Both the position numbers and the translations under genes were made by a program. 64,000 bases of DNA from Halieaceae bacterium UBA4452 (GTDB lineage Bacteria; Pseudomonadota; Gammaproteobacteria; Pseudomonadales; Halieaceae), in NCBI GenBank assembly GCA_002389505.1, contig DGPA01000044.1:303984-367983 (forward strand). Reading direction: 5' to 3'. The notes beneath the pieces are model-generated. The model was not told the origin of the DNA. It did no database searches and saw only the letters and a program-made list of their open reading frames with translations. Numbering within the stretch: the stretch's first letter is position 1; the number at the start of each line of letters is the position of its first letter. Shown here one piece after another: positions 9,625 to 18,326 of the stretch.

Positions 9625-9652
9625 AGCAGGGTGTGACGACTACCACCCTGCT
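9625..9652 (+). other. Perfect 9-bp hairpin after tRNA-Ser
   Basis: AGCAGGGTG (9625-9633) pairs exactly with CACCCTGCT (9644-9652) around a ten-base loop. A second, weaker eight-pair hairpin lies just before it, near 9597-9619. Neither has a T tract. They may end the tRNA transcript or belong to the decayed IS91-type element that follows. Confidence 0.4.
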
Positions 9653-9673
9653 ACCACCGCCTAAAAAGCCTGT

Positions 9674-9931
9674 GTGAATCCCTCCACTCATCATGCCGCT
9701 AAAGCCCGCCCCGCTTTATCGGGTATGACCCGGGCGCAACGCCTAAAGCGGATGTTCAATATTGACATAGAGACCTGCGGCCGGTGCGGCGAGTCACTAA
9801 CAGTCATTACATGTATTGAGGGTCAGGACGTCACAGGCAGGATCCGGGCTCACCTTTGAGAGAAGGAACAGGACATTCCAACCCTCCCGTTACTCACACC
9901 TCATCTCAGGGCGCCACCTGAGGCAAGATAA
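9674..9931 (+). pseudogene. IS91-family transposase C-terminal remnant
   Basis: The translated segment ALSGMTRAQRLKRMFNID followed by ETCGRCGESLTVITCIE is the recognisable C-terminal end of IS91-type (Y2 rolling-circle) transposases, including the CxxC pair. The frame is broken by a TGA at 9857-9859. Reading through it, the match continues to a TAA at 9929-9931 with the family's RAPPEA-like ending. The catalytic N-terminal and central parts (tyrosine and HUH motifs) are missing, so this is a fossil, lying about 90 bases after tRNA-Ser. Confidence 0.75.
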
Positions 9932-10209
9932 ATTGAGAAGGTAAGACCGCACAGCGGTCGAGAAGCTGACCTCTTTTCGCCGGAAAGGCATCCAGTTCAG
10001 GGGTATTTAATCAGCAAGGAAGCCACTGAAAAAGTCTGGCTCGGCTCTCCGGGTTTTACATTTCTGCCGTGGGCGGAATTGAATTGTTCGATGACTGACG
10101 CCCGTAAGTTTTCCGGGTGATAGACCCGCTGTTCGCGATCTTTCCAAGCTTTGTCACTGGCATCTTTTTGTAGACCTGCTCACGACACCCCTTTTATTTG
10201 TCCTATACC
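9932..10209. other. Noncoding, probably decayed element
   Basis: No open frame of note is seen. A six-pair hairpin with a three-base loop lies at 9945-9959. The stretch follows the IS91 remnant and may be residue of the same insertion, but I recognise nothing further in it. Confidence 0.3.
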
Positions 10210-10572
10210 CTAATGGCCGGGGGATACCAGGTGCTCGGCACAGCGAACACACAACACAACTGACGGATCAAACCTAAGGCGCCCTTCTGCAATCGGCTCA
10301 TCACACTCTAGACATCGACCATAATCACCCGTCTCCATGCGGCGCAAGGCAGCCGTAATGTGCCGCAGCCGTGCTTCGCGTCGCCGGTGGGACGCCTGCG
10401 CCATAGCCTGACCCTGCATCGCGTCCATCCGAGAAAGTCGACCGACACTGGCCTGATCTAGCTCCACCGGTGCGACGGCTGCTTTCCCCGATTCCTCGAG
10501 TTCCAGGAGTATGCGTTTTTCATCCTCCAGCTGCGCGCGAAATGTTTGCAGGGCTGTAATATCGATCATCAT
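10210..10572 (-). CDS. DksA/TraR-family zinc-finger protein
   Basis: Small protein of 120 residues in the DksA/TraR family, whose members bind the secondary channel of RNA polymerase and change promoter use. An N-terminal alpha-helical, probably coiled-coil part is followed by the C4 zinc finger, CLEC near residue 91 and CVRC near residue 112. The coiled-coil tip of true DksA (DxxDxA motif) is not evident, so it is not called DksA. It is last in a possible minus-strand operon after the GPH transporter and bioY. Confidence 0.8.
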   Translation of the reverse strand: MMIDITALQTFRAQLEDEKRILLELEESGKAAVAPVELDQASVGRLSRMDAMQGQAMAQASHRRREARLRHITAALRRMETGDYGRCLECDEPIAEGRLRFDPSVVLCVRCAEHLVSPGH

Positions 10573-10609
10573 TCTTCTATCGCGCTATTGTTTGTCAGCA
10601 ATGCTCCAG

Positions 10610-11218
10610 TCAGCGCGAAGCTATCTCCTTTGATTGAAACAATTTCAACATCCGCCAGCGCTCAAGCATCAAAACCAGTACACCAGCAATAATGGATTTA
10701 ACCAGTACACCATACAGGAAGGGTGCGACCCCCTGTTGCCAGGCCTCAGCAACACTCAGCCAAACCGTGAGACCAGCAAATCCGCATAGCAAAATAACGC
10801 CATGCCCAACTAGCATGGCAAAAAATAAGAACACACAGCTGTAGACAAGACCGGATGGCGAGTGGGTATTTATGCCGCCCATCAACGCGGCCGCCGCCAC
10901 AAAGCCGGCGAAGTAACCTGCACTGCTGCCAAACAAGACTGACCAGCCCGCCCCTCCTTCACTAAACAATGGAAAGCCAAGGCCGCCAAGCAGCAAATAA
11001 AGGACAATCGCTAACGGCCCGTATCGGGGGCCCCACATTGCGCCGATAACCAACACAGCAATAGTCTGGCCTGTCTGTGGAATGGCTGTCCCCGGAATGG
11101 AGGCGGTGAGTTGGGCGCCAAGGGCCAGCACGCTGACCGCCACAATCTGCTTTGCTATAATCAATAGCATTGAGGGCTTAACTAGAGCAGCAAGGGTAAA
11201 CGTTCTACATCGGCGCAT
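10610..11218 (-). CDS. bioY: BioY-family biotin transporter subunit
   Basis: Substrate-binding membrane component of an ECF-type biotin importer. The 202-residue protein is hydrophobic throughout, with about six membrane segments, and contains IPQTGQT and the glycine-rich YLLLGGLGFPLF segment conserved in BioY. No bioM or bioN (ATPase and coupling subunit) is nearby. BioY can work alone in some bacteria or share an energising module encoded elsewhere. The gene starts nine bases after the preceding GPH transporter, so the two are co-transcribed. Confidence 0.85.
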   Translation of the reverse strand: MRRCRTFTLAALVKPSMLLIIAKQIVAVSVLALGAQLTASIPGTAIPQTGQTIAVLVIGAMWGPRYGPLAIVLYLLLGGLGFPLFSEGGAGWSVLFGSSAGYFAGFVAAAALMGGINTHSPSGLVYSCVFLFFAMLVGHGVILLCGFAGLTVWLSVAEAWQQGVAPFLYGVLVKSIIAGVLVLMLERWRMLKLFQSKEIASR

Positions 11219-11227
11219 TTTAATCCG

Positions 11228-12646
11228 TTATTCACGACCCAGTTGGCTCAAATGAGCTGCATGGGCCTCTTTATCAATTTGGTAGTACACCAATGCCCAG
11301 AGCATAAGTCCCCAAAGGATTAATTGACAGGGAACCAGCAGTGCGCCCAAATTCCACAATATGCTGTCATCGACTGTGCCTGGCGCGACACCATCTGGGA
11401 AGCCGACAAATTGGAGTAATAAACCGGCGACAAAAATACCAATACCCTGGTTCGTTTTTCGGATAAAAGTCATCGCGGAAAAGAAAACACCCTCGTTGCG
11501 CCGCCCGGTACTCACCTCAGACTGCTCTACCAAATCAGCGACCATTGACCCCAAGACGGCCTGCATGGCAATAATGAGCCCAAGGTCCAGCACATTAATC
11601 GTAGCAACAATGGGAAATAATGCGGGATCACCGTTTTCCGGTAACAGATTAAATAGCCGTAGAACGATGGGCAGTGGCTGAATGGCAAAAGCCACCATAC
11701 CTAACCCTATAACGGCTCTCTTTTTCCCCAAGCGCTTGGCAATGCGGGGAGCAATCAACAAGCCAATCAGCGCTGAGACAACAATAAGACTGGTCCAGTA
11801 AAAAATCTGGCGCGAAGAAAATTCCCAAAAATACGTCAGTAGCAAAAACGCGACGGATGCAGTGAGGCCGGTCGCCACAGCGCCGGCAATACTCGACATG
11901 AACAACGCGAAGAAATTTCTATTCACCAGAGTCTCGGTGATTTCATGAAAAACACCTTTCAGGGAACCCACCGATGACGAGGGCTCGGGACCTCGGTAGC
12001 GCACGAAGCGCTGAGTACCCAATGCAGATACCAAAATGGCCACAAAAATAATGCCCCCCGCCAACCACCCATAGGTGGCGTATCCCTGACGGTTGAGCGT
12101 ACCGATAGGCTGCTCGAGGGTAGGTACCAGCAAGAACCCAAACATAATGATGGCTAGGGTCGTGCCACCGCTCCAGCCAAAAAACAGTCGCCACGACTGC
12201 ACGGCTGTGCGCTCATCATAGTCACTCGTCAATTCCGGCAGTAGCGCAGTGCTGGGCGTCTCAAACAGTGTAATTAAGGTCCTTATGAGCACGGCCATGG
12301 ACAGTAAATAAAAGAACAAGCCTTGGGTGCCCCAATTGGGTGGATTCCACAGCAGGGCATAACAAGCAGCAACTGGCAGCGCAGCCGCATACATAAACGG
12401 ATGACGGCGCCCCCAGCGAGACTGGGTGCGATCGGACCAATAGCCAATAATGGGGTCGCTGAGGGCATCTAACACCATAGCGATTAACAGCGCAGTGCCC
12501 ACCAGCGCCGAGGGTAAGCCGATAACCGTCGTATAAAACAGCAGTAAAAAATAAGCGAAGCCGTTATCTTTAATACCAAAGGCAATAGCACCAATACCAT
12601 GGAACAGCTTCGCACGTATGGGTAGTGGTGTATTCGGTTCTGACAT
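11228..12646 (-). CDS. GPH-family (MelB-like) sodium/sugar-type symporter
   Basis: Integral membrane carrier of the glycoside-pentoside-hexuronide:cation symporter family within the MFS fold, about 472 residues and roughly 12 membrane segments. DALSDPIIGYWSDRTQSRWG near residue 60 is the family's cation-binding and loop motif. The open frame extends to 12757, but MSEPNTPLPIRAK at 12646 gives the normal N terminus. Substrate unknown; relatives move sugars, glucuronides or other polar metabolites. First gene of the run with bioY and the DksA-like protein. Confidence 0.8.
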   Translation of the reverse strand: MSEPNTPLPIRAKLFHGIGAIAFGIKDNGFAYFLLLFYTTVIGLPSALVGTALLIAMVLDALSDPIIGYWSDRTQSRWGRRHPFMYAAALPVAACYALLWNPPNWGTQGLFFYLLSMAVLIRTLITLFETPSTALLPELTSDYDERTAVQSWRLFFGWSGGTTLAIIMFGFLLVPTLEQPIGTLNRQGYATYGWLAGGIIFVAILVSALGTQRFVRYRGPEPSSSVGSLKGVFHEITETLVNRNFFALFMSSIAGAVATGLTASVAFLLLTYFWEFSSRQIFYWTSLIVVSALIGLLIAPRIAKRLGKKRAVIGLGMVAFAIQPLPIVLRLFNLLPENGDPALFPIVATINVLDLGLIIAMQAVLGSMVADLVEQSEVSTGRRNEGVFFSAMTFIRKTNQGIGIFVAGLLLQFVGFPDGVAPGTVDDSILWNLGALLVPCQLILWGLMLWALVYYQIDKEAHAAHLSQLGRE

Positions 12647-12836
12647 GGCTGTCGCCGTCCGCATGATCGATATTGGAGTGTGCCTGAAATCCACCGGATA
12701 ATCGCCGTGGCAATCACGCTTGGAGCCTCCGCCCGTTTCATCTCCTCCGCTCCCCAATCCACCTTGGGCATGGCTCGATCCGGCAAAGGCCTATGTGGAT
12801 GGGTTGCTGGATTGATGGGTCAGTGCGTGCATCCAG

Positions 12837-13253
12837 TTACGACTTACGTGGATAGAGAATCATTTGTGTACATCGATACAAGGCAATCGTTTTTCCGCTC
12901 TCCTGATGCACTACCTGAGCGTCCCATACTTGCGTTGTTCGACCGGTGTGAACCGCTTTGGCGTGGCAGGTGATTGTTCCCTCTCTGGCGGTACCTAAGT
13001 GGTTAGATTTTAGTTCTACCGTGGTAAAACTCTCTGCGCCATCGGGCAAATTGGCAACGCAGCCATGACCACAAGCTGAGTCAGCCAGTGTGATCACAGT
13101 CCCTGCGTGGAGAAAGCCATTCGGCGCCATATGATGGGGCTTTAGGTCTATCTCTGCATCAATCGTTTCATTATCACAACGCGTGACGACAACGCCCATG
13201 TAACCCGGCAGCAAGCCATCCGACAGGGTATTGAGAGTCTCTTCGGTAGTCAT
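12837..13253 (-). CDS. PaaI-family hotdog thioesterase
   Basis: Probable acyl-CoA thioesterase of 138 residues. The hotdog signature HMAPNGFLHAGTVITLADSA lies near residues 41-60; the aspartate of TLADS is the likely catalytic residue. Substrate unknown. It is a single gene, transcribed towards the GPH transporter's upstream region; it and the TIGR03643 gene have a 285-base noncoding gap between their start regions. Confidence 0.85.
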   Translation of the reverse strand: MTTEETLNTLSDGLLPGYMGVVVTRCDNETIDAEIDLKPHHMAPNGFLHAGTVITLADSACGHGCVANLPDGAESFTTVELKSNHLGTAREGTITCHAKAVHTGRTTQVWDAQVVHQESGKTIALYRCTQMILYPRKS

Positions 13254-13553
13254 GTGGATTCCTTGGTATTCGAAAAAAAACGCCTAAACGCGTGGCTGAA
13301 ACTAGGGGTACCCGCCACCCAGTCTGCTTGTCTTGTGCAGACCGAAGTGTAGCCCAGCATTCTCACAACGACGACGTCTATGTTAATCATTGTCGCCGTC
13401 AGAAAAATGTTGGCTCCTTGCCATTCATCCGGCAACCCCACGCGCTGACCATAAAACGATCGCACTGAACTGCTATACTGATGTTCATGGGATGGCTGCA
13501 CAAGAACCACTAAGGCGGCTTTTTTTTGTCTGTCAGCGGTGGAAGACCTGACC

Positions 13554-13796
13554 ATGGAAGACAGTGATATCAGTCGCATCATCGAAATGGCCTGGGAGGA
13601 CCGCACCCCTTTTGAGGCCATTGAGGCGACCTTTAATGTGCGCGAGCCGCAGGTCATTGAACTGATGCGCAAGCATATGAAGCCCTCGTCATTTCGCCTG
13701 TGGCGCAAACGTGTCTCGGGTAGGAAGACCAAACACCGGCGCTTGCGTGGCTACGGCGTTGGACGCTTTCGGTGTGCCACGCAAAAAATGCGTTAG
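13554..13796 (+). CDS. TIGR03643-family (DUF2805) protein
   Basis: Small basic protein of 80 residues. The segment IIEMAWEDRTPFEAIEATF followed by EVIELMRKHMKPSSFRLWRKRVSGR-like sequence matches the TIGR03643 family. These proteins look like helix-turn-helix units and, as far as I recall, often sit near cryptochrome or photolyase genes; the function is not established. The ATG at 13554 or a GTG at 13539 could be the start. A possible -10 box (TATACT, near 13475) lies upstream. The photolyase of this window is 16 kb away. Confidence 0.75.
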   Translation: MEDSDISRIIEMAWEDRTPFEAIEATFNVREPQVIELMRKHMKPSSFRLWRKRVSGRKTKHRRLRGYGVGRFRCATQKMR

Positions 13797-13813
13797 CCCA
13801 GCGCTGCTCTTTG

Positions 13814-15271
13814 CTACGGTGTTTGCCAACCCCAGTCGCTGACCGAGGCATTCGCCGCAATCCAAGCGAACACCACATACGCAGCAACATTCTGATCCAT
13901 GTTGCCTGGCTCGATTTTATCCAAGGTATCATCAGCGGTGTGATGTAAATCAAAGTAATCACTGCCGTCTTGCACGAAGCGGAATCCCGGCATGCCCGCT
14001 GCAATCATAGGCGTGAGATCTGGGCCAGCAGCGGCAACGTCGGTAGCACCGGGGGCAACGCCTAGCGGCTCTACCAGTTCGGCAATGACATCGACGACCG
14101 CCTTACCTTCAGTCGATACCCGAGAGGTGATTTGCCAAATTTTTCCTGCACCAAAATCACTCTCGGTGGCCGCGACGTGTTGTGTCAGTGACGCTTGATA
14201 GCGGCGGACGTAATCGTAGCCACCCAGTAGACCCACTTCCTCAGCGCCCCAAAAAATCAGTCGTATAGTCCGTTTAGGTCGCAGGCCACTGGCTTTAATC
14301 AGTCGGGCGCTTTCCAAGGTAATGGCCACTCCCGCGCCATCATCAATGGCGCCCGTGCCCAAGTCCCAGGCATCTAAGTGGCCACCCATCATGATGATTT
14401 CTTCGGGGTAGTCTGTACCGACGATCTCGGCAATGACATTACCGCTGGACACCTTGCCCGTGAACCGAGGTGTCAGGGTCATGTGAATTTCGATCGGCTG
14501 GCCACGGCTGGCGATACGTTCTATTTGATCGGCGTCGGGATTGGACAGTGCTGCAGCAGGAATTTTTGGCTGTGCGTCGTCATAGCGCATGCTGCCAGTA
14601 TGTGGCATGCGATGACTGTCGGTACCAATAGAGCGAATCAGTAACCCCAGGGCACCCTTACTCGCTGCAATACTGGCGCCAACGCGTCGAAGAGCGCCAA
14701 AATAACCGTAGTGTGAACCCGTTTGCGTTGCCCGCATCGCGTGGCCGACATAGGCGATTTTACCTGTCAAGCTACCCTCAGGCGCCCGCTTGAGTGCGGT
14801 GAGGCTCTCAAAGACCTGTACCTGCGCACTCAGGCCCGCCTCTTTCGTTGCCACCGAGCCACCGAGTGCGGTCAGCGTCAACGGTTGTGGAAAAGGCTGT
14901 AATATAGCTCCCCGCTCAAGTCCCCGCTCCCATCCGTCCATGGTAAAAGGCTCTACGCGCACATTCTCAAACCCCAGGGTCGTCAAGGTATCCACGGCCC
15001 AGTCCCGAGCACGGGCTTCGGCGGCTGTTCCAGCCAGCCTCGGACCTACCTCAGTGGTCAAGCTCTCGACCCAATCAAATGCTTTTGACCCCGCTAACGC
15101 TTGGTCACGCAAGTCCACCGCTTGCGCCCTGACTTTTGCCGTGACGACGCCGCCACCCGCCGCAGGAGTCAGGGAAAGGTTATCGGTTTGCGCCAGCGCA
15201 GCCGGCATTAACCCTATCGCTATCGACAAACCGAGCGACCGTGATAGCCACTGTAAACTTAGGACATTCAT
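13814..15271 (-). CDS. Exported M28-family metallopeptidase
   Basis: Probable zinc aminopeptidase or carboxypeptidase acting outside the cytoplasm, about 485 residues. Residues 1-25 form a signal peptide (ends MPAALAQT). The M28 domain in the C-terminal half has the metal ligands in GGHLDAWD and GAIDDGAG, the catalytic WGAEEVGLLG, a later ESDFGA, and HHTADDT near the C terminus. A longer open frame reaches 15397; the ATG at 15271 gives the signal peptide directly. It is divergent from the SIMPL gene and may share its promoter region. Confidence 0.88.
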   Translation of the reverse strand: MNVLSLQWLSRSLGLSIAIGLMPAALAQTDNLSLTPAAGGGVVTAKVRAQAVDLRDQALAGSKAFDWVESLTTEVGPRLAGTAAEARARDWAVDTLTTLGFENVRVEPFTMDGWERGLERGAILQPFPQPLTLTALGGSVATKEAGLSAQVQVFESLTALKRAPEGSLTGKIAYVGHAMRATQTGSHYGYFGALRRVGASIAASKGALGLLIRSIGTDSHRMPHTGSMRYDDAQPKIPAAALSNPDADQIERIASRGQPIEIHMTLTPRFTGKVSSGNVIAEIVGTDYPEEIIMMGGHLDAWDLGTGAIDDGAGVAITLESARLIKASGLRPKRTIRLIFWGAEEVGLLGGYDYVRRYQASLTQHVAATESDFGAGKIWQITSRVSTEGKAVVDVIAELVEPLGVAPGATDVAAAGPDLTPMIAAGMPGFRFVQDGSDYFDLHHTADDTLDKIEPGNMDQNVAAYVVFAWIAANASVSDWGWQTP

Positions 15272-15457
15272 GATAACGTACCTTCTCTTTATTGCTTTCG
15301 TTGACTTCATTGAGGCTCGACTGTAATCAGTGACGGGGCGCCTTGGGAGAATTATATCAGCTTGGCATGCACACTTTACCCCTCTTTTACTGTCCAAGAA
15401 GAGCGTACAACGATTGTTGGGAACAACCGAACTTCAACTGCCACAGGAACTGCCCTT

Positions 15458-16168
15458 ATGAGACCCCGAATGGCCAACATTGTTTTTGCTCTGCTGTTAA
15501 TCGTAGGGCTTCCTTCTGGAGCCAGCGCTGATGATGCCGGCGCCTCTATTACCGTCTCTGGAACGGGTGAGCTGGCTATAGAGGCCGATCGCGCAGCATT
15601 AACCCTCAGCATCAGTCATCACGGCAGCAACATCGCTGACCTCGAGCGCCTAGCCAGTGCACAGGTCACTAAGGTGCTATCCGCACTGGAGGTTCTGGGT
15701 GTCGCGTCGAACACTATTGACACCACGGGCATACAGATAACGCCACGAAGCCGCTATGACCAGGCCACCCAACGGCGTATCGATGATGGTTTCCACCTTC
15801 AGCGTCAAATAACGATTGTGTTGGAGGATCTATCCATTCTGGGACAATTGATGCAGCGGGTAACCACGCTAGGCGTCAATGGCGTGAGTCCACCACGCGT
15901 GTACAGTTCAAAACACGAGCAAGCGTACTTAAGAGCGCTACGTGGTGCTATTGCTCAAGCCAAACGCAGAGCCGAGGCCATTGCCGAGGCCTCGGGCTCG
16001 CGTTTGGGTGGCTTACAGCGAGTCAACGTGAACCGAGGTCATACCCCCCAGCCCCAGCGAATGTTGCGCAGTGCCACGATGGCCGATGCTGACAGCAATA
16101 GCTTCGAAGCAGGGGAACTCCGAGTGCGCGCCGACCTTACCGCGACCTATGCGCTAGATGAAACTTAG
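15458..16168 (+). CDS. Periplasmic SIMPL-domain protein (DUF541)
   Basis: About 236 residues: signal peptide (MRPRMANIVFALLLIVGLPS...ASA), then a SIMPL/DUF541 domain beginning ITVSGTGELAIEADRAALTL and containing the typical AYLRALRGAIAQAKRRAEAI segment. Members are periplasmic or outer-membrane associated and have been linked to oxidative-stress protection; the biochemical role is unknown. The start at 15458 is favoured because the upstream codons of the frame encode no signal-like sequence. Confidence 0.85.
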   Translation: MRPRMANIVFALLLIVGLPSGASADDAGASITVSGTGELAIEADRAALTLSISHHGSNIADLERLASAQVTKVLSALEVLGVASNTIDTTGIQITPRSRYDQATQRRIDDGFHLQRQITIVLEDLSILGQLMQRVTTLGVNGVSPPRVYSSKHEQAYLRALRGAIAQAKRRAEAIAEASGSRLGGLQRVNVNRGHTPQPQRMLRSATMADADSNSFEAGELRVRADLTATYALDET

Positions 16169-16270
16169 CGTTGCGTAACCCTTGGAAAATGCCGCCAAGG
16201 CCCTTATTATGAGTTCACGTGAAGAACAAGCCTCGAGGTGTTCGAGAGAATCCACAGCAGGAGATGTTAA

Positions 16271-16954
16271 ATGAGTAATAAACCGGTATTTTCATCATCT
16301 ACAAGCTCCTTGGGTATAGGCGATATCGTCAGTACCAATAAGGTGCTCAAAAACACGTACATGTTGCTGGGTATGACGCTGGCGTTTAGTGCCGTCACTG
16401 CGTCCATCACTATGGCGCTCAATCTGCCGCACATGTTCGCCCTAGTACTCATGCTGGTAGGTTTTGGCCTACTGTTCGTTGTCAATCGCATGGCCGATAC
16501 AGCGAAGGGACTGCCCGCTATATTTGCCTTCACGGGGGTTATGGGCGCTTCATTAGGCCCAACGCTGAATTACTACGTGGCGCTACCGGGCGGGCCATCC
16601 CTGATTATGCAAGCGCTGGGTGGCACAGCCATTGTCTTTTTTGGCCTTTCTGCCTACGCACTCACCACCCGTAAAGATTTCTCCTATATGGGTGGATTCC
16701 TGATGGTGGGGCTGATTGTCGCCATCGTCGCGGGCATCGCCAATATCTTCCTGGGCATACCTGCATTGTCCCTGACTATCTCCGCGGCCATTGTCATGGT
16801 CATGTCGGGTCTCATTTTATTCGATACCAGCCGCATCATTCACGGCGGCGAAACCAACTATATTCGTGCAACGGTGTCGCTCTACTTAAATATCTACAAC
16901 CTGTTCCTAAACCTATTGCACCTGTTAACTGCACTCACCGGTGGTGATGACTGA
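16271..16954 (+). CDS. yccA: Bax inhibitor-1/YccA family membrane protein
   Basis: Inner-membrane protein of 227 residues with about seven membrane segments; the YccA group modulates the FtsH protease. Family traits seen are MNKVLKNTYMLLG-like N terminus (STNKVLKNTYMLLGM), the run of glycine-rich helices, and the C-terminal segment SLYLNIYNLFLNLLHLL. A strong ribosome binding site (CAGGAG) precedes the ATG. The tusDCB genes follow, the arrangement also seen in Pseudomonas, but an intrinsic terminator separates them. Confidence 0.93.
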   Translation: MSNKPVFSSSTSSLGIGDIVSTNKVLKNTYMLLGMTLAFSAVTASITMALNLPHMFALVLMLVGFGLLFVVNRMADTAKGLPAIFAFTGVMGASLGPTLNYYVALPGGPSLIMQALGGTAIVFFGLSAYALTTRKDFSYMGGFLMVGLIVAIVAGIANIFLGIPALSLTISAAIVMVMSGLILFDTSRIIHGGETNYIRATVSLYLNIYNLFLNLLHLLTALTGGDD

Positions 16955-16969
16955 ATCCACGCCAATGCT

Positions 16970-16998
16970 AAAAACCCCGGTACTGCCGGGGTTTTTTT
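16970..16998 (+). terminator. Intrinsic terminator after yccA
   Basis: Eleven-pair stem (16970-16980 with 16986-16996), five-base loop TACTG, then a T tract. The T tract ends only about seven bases before the tusD start codon. Confidence 0.9.
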
Positions 16999-17005
16999 AT
17001 TGCCC

Positions 17006-17350
17006 ATGACGCCACTGCTATACACCGTTGTGGTGCACGGCGCGCCGGATACTGGGGCCTGTCACGAGCACAGTCTGGCTTTTACTGACGCCCTACTCAA
17101 CCGCGGCCACGGCTTACAGCGCGTGTTTTTTTACGCCGAAGGGGTTCGCGTGGCGTTACCCGACCACGCACCGCGGTTCGCCCAATGGCAAACCCTGTTG
17201 GCGAAAACCCCAAGCAGTGAGCTGATTCTGTGCAGCGCCTCCGCAGAGCGGCTTGGGCTCGAGACGCCGCCATCTGGTTTTTTGCTAGCGGGCCTGGGAT
17301 CGTTAATGGAGAGCGGATTGGAGTCTCACCGTGTCGTCAGTTTTGCCTGA
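17006..17350 (+). CDS. tusD: Sulfur-relay protein TusD
   Basis: Part of the TusBCD complex that passes sulfane sulfur from TusA to TusE for 2-thiouridine synthesis at tRNA wobble position 34. The protein (about 114 residues, MTPLLYTVVVHGAPDT) has the DsrE fold and the active-site cysteine in LILCSASAERLG. The ATG at 17006 is used; a TTG lies at 17000. Neither has a normal ribosome binding site, because the terminator stem and T tract occupy that place. The gene overlaps tusC by 20 bases. Confidence 0.9.
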   Translation: MTPLLYTVVVHGAPDTGACHEHSLAFTDALLNRGHGLQRVFFYAEGVRVALPDHAPRFAQWQTLLAKTPSSELILCSASAERLGLETPPSGFLLAGLGSLMESGLESHRVVSFA

Positions 17351-17711
17351 GGGTAATACTTGGCTGGTTATTATTGGATCGGCGCCCTACCAGTCACTTC
17401 GAGCCGAAGCGGGTGTAGATGCGGTGCTTGGCTGCGGCGCCTTTGGTCAGTCGGTGAGCTTGGTGCTAAAAAGCCATGGACTTGAACTCCTTCGCGCTGA
17501 TCGGGTCGCACCCGAGGGGCAGCGTAATCTCTATCGTCAGCTGACGTCACTGCCGTTGTATGATGTGGCGACGATTCACGCCTACGCCGACTCTGCTCTA
17601 TTAGCGTCGCTACTGGGTGATGAGAGTATCGAGGACTTAACAGTGACCGCCATCGATGCTTTACAGCTCCGAGCGCTGATAGCGTCTTCACATCACGTGC
17701 TGAGTTTCTGA
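17331..17711 (+). CDS. tusC: Sulfur-relay protein TusC
   Basis: Subunit of the TusBCD sulfur-transfer complex, 126 residues with a GTG start. It has the DsrE/F fold with the segment GSAPYQSLRAEAGVDAVLGC near the N terminus, the FGQSVSLVL helix-strand and the SLPLYDVATIHAYADSA stretch typical of TusC. It overlaps tusD upstream and its TGA stop overlaps the tusB ATG by one base, so translation is coupled. Confidence 0.9.
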   Translation: MSSVLPEGNTWLVIIGSAPYQSLRAEAGVDAVLGCGAFGQSVSLVLKSHGLELLRADRVAPEGQRNLYRQLTSLPLYDVATIHAYADSALLASLLGDESIEDLTVTAIDALQLRALIASSHHVLSF

Positions 17712-17986
17712 TGGCTCTGCATACCCTGAAAAATCCGTCGCGCCTGAGCGAAGTCCTCGAGCTTCTCGGCCCCGAGGACTGCTTGCTGATTATTGATAAT
17801 GCCGTCCAGCGCTTGCGCTCCTCTCAAACGCTCGCACAGCGACTCCCCTGCCCTGGCTGGCTGCTGTCAGCTGATGTTGAGCGTGCTGGCCTGAAGATCG
17901 ATGAGGGCACAGCGTTGCCTTTGCTCTCTTATGAGCAGTGGGTGGGTCTCACTGAAGATCATCAGCAAAGTATCTTGTGGGATTAG
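17711..17986 (+). CDS. tusB: Sulfur-relay protein TusB
   Basis: Third subunit of the TusBCD complex, 91 residues. It starts MALHTLKNPSRLSEVLELL, and has the LLGPEDCLLIIDNAV segment and the C-terminal tryptophan region (QWVGLTEDHQQSILWD) common to TusB/DsrH proteins. It lies between tusC (one-base overlap) and tusE (four-base gap). Confidence 0.9.
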   Translation: MALHTLKNPSRLSEVLELLGPEDCLLIIDNAVQRLRSSQTLAQRLPCPGWLLSADVERAGLKIDEGTALPLLSYEQWVGLTEDHQQSILWD

Positions 17987-17990
17987 CTCG

Positions 17991-18314
17991 GTGACCTTGG
18001 CGTTAGAGTCGCTATGCGACGACAAGGGCTTTCTGCGCGATTGGCAGTGCTGGACGCCCGCCATAGGCGAATCCTTTGCTACGCTTGAGAAAGTGTCGCT
18101 GACAGCGCAGCACTGGGAAATTATTTATCTATTACGCGAGTACTACGGGCGTTTCGATGCGTCGCCGGCTAATCGCGCCCTCGTCAATTTCGTGAAGCAG
18201 CGCCTCGGGCCTGAAAAGGGTCGATCAATCTATTTGATGAGCCTTTTTCCAGAAAGCCCTGCGCGACGTGGCAGCCGCATTGCCGGGTTACCCAAACCCA
18301 AAAATTGTCTTTAA
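17991..18314 (+). CDS. tusE: Sulfur-relay protein TusE (DsrC family)
   Basis: Sulfur acceptor that delivers persulfide to MnmA for 2-thiolation of wobble uridine. From the GTG at 17991 the protein has 107 residues, the family length; the open frame extends upstream over tusB, but that part is a shadow. The C-terminal tail IAGLPKPKNCL carries the conserved penultimate cysteine. The second DsrC cysteine, ten residues earlier, is replaced (RRGSRIAG), which marks it as TusE rather than as sulfite-metabolism DsrC. Confidence 0.92.
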   Translation: MTLALESLCDDKGFLRDWQCWTPAIGESFATLEKVSLTAQHWEIIYLLREYYGRFDASPANRALVNFVKQRLGPEKGRSIYLMSLFPESPARRGSRIAGLPKPKNCL

Positions 18315-18326
18315 AGTGGCCACAGC

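Noticed and set aside
9494..10209. Integrative element using tRNA-Ser as attachment site
   Set aside because: No integrase and no repeat of the tRNA 3' end seen in the following kilobases; only an IS91-type fossil is present.
13250..13732. Minus-strand open frame of 160 codons
   Set aside because: It covers the TIGR03643 gene in antisense and most of the noncoding gap, with no recognisable sequence; considered a shadow.
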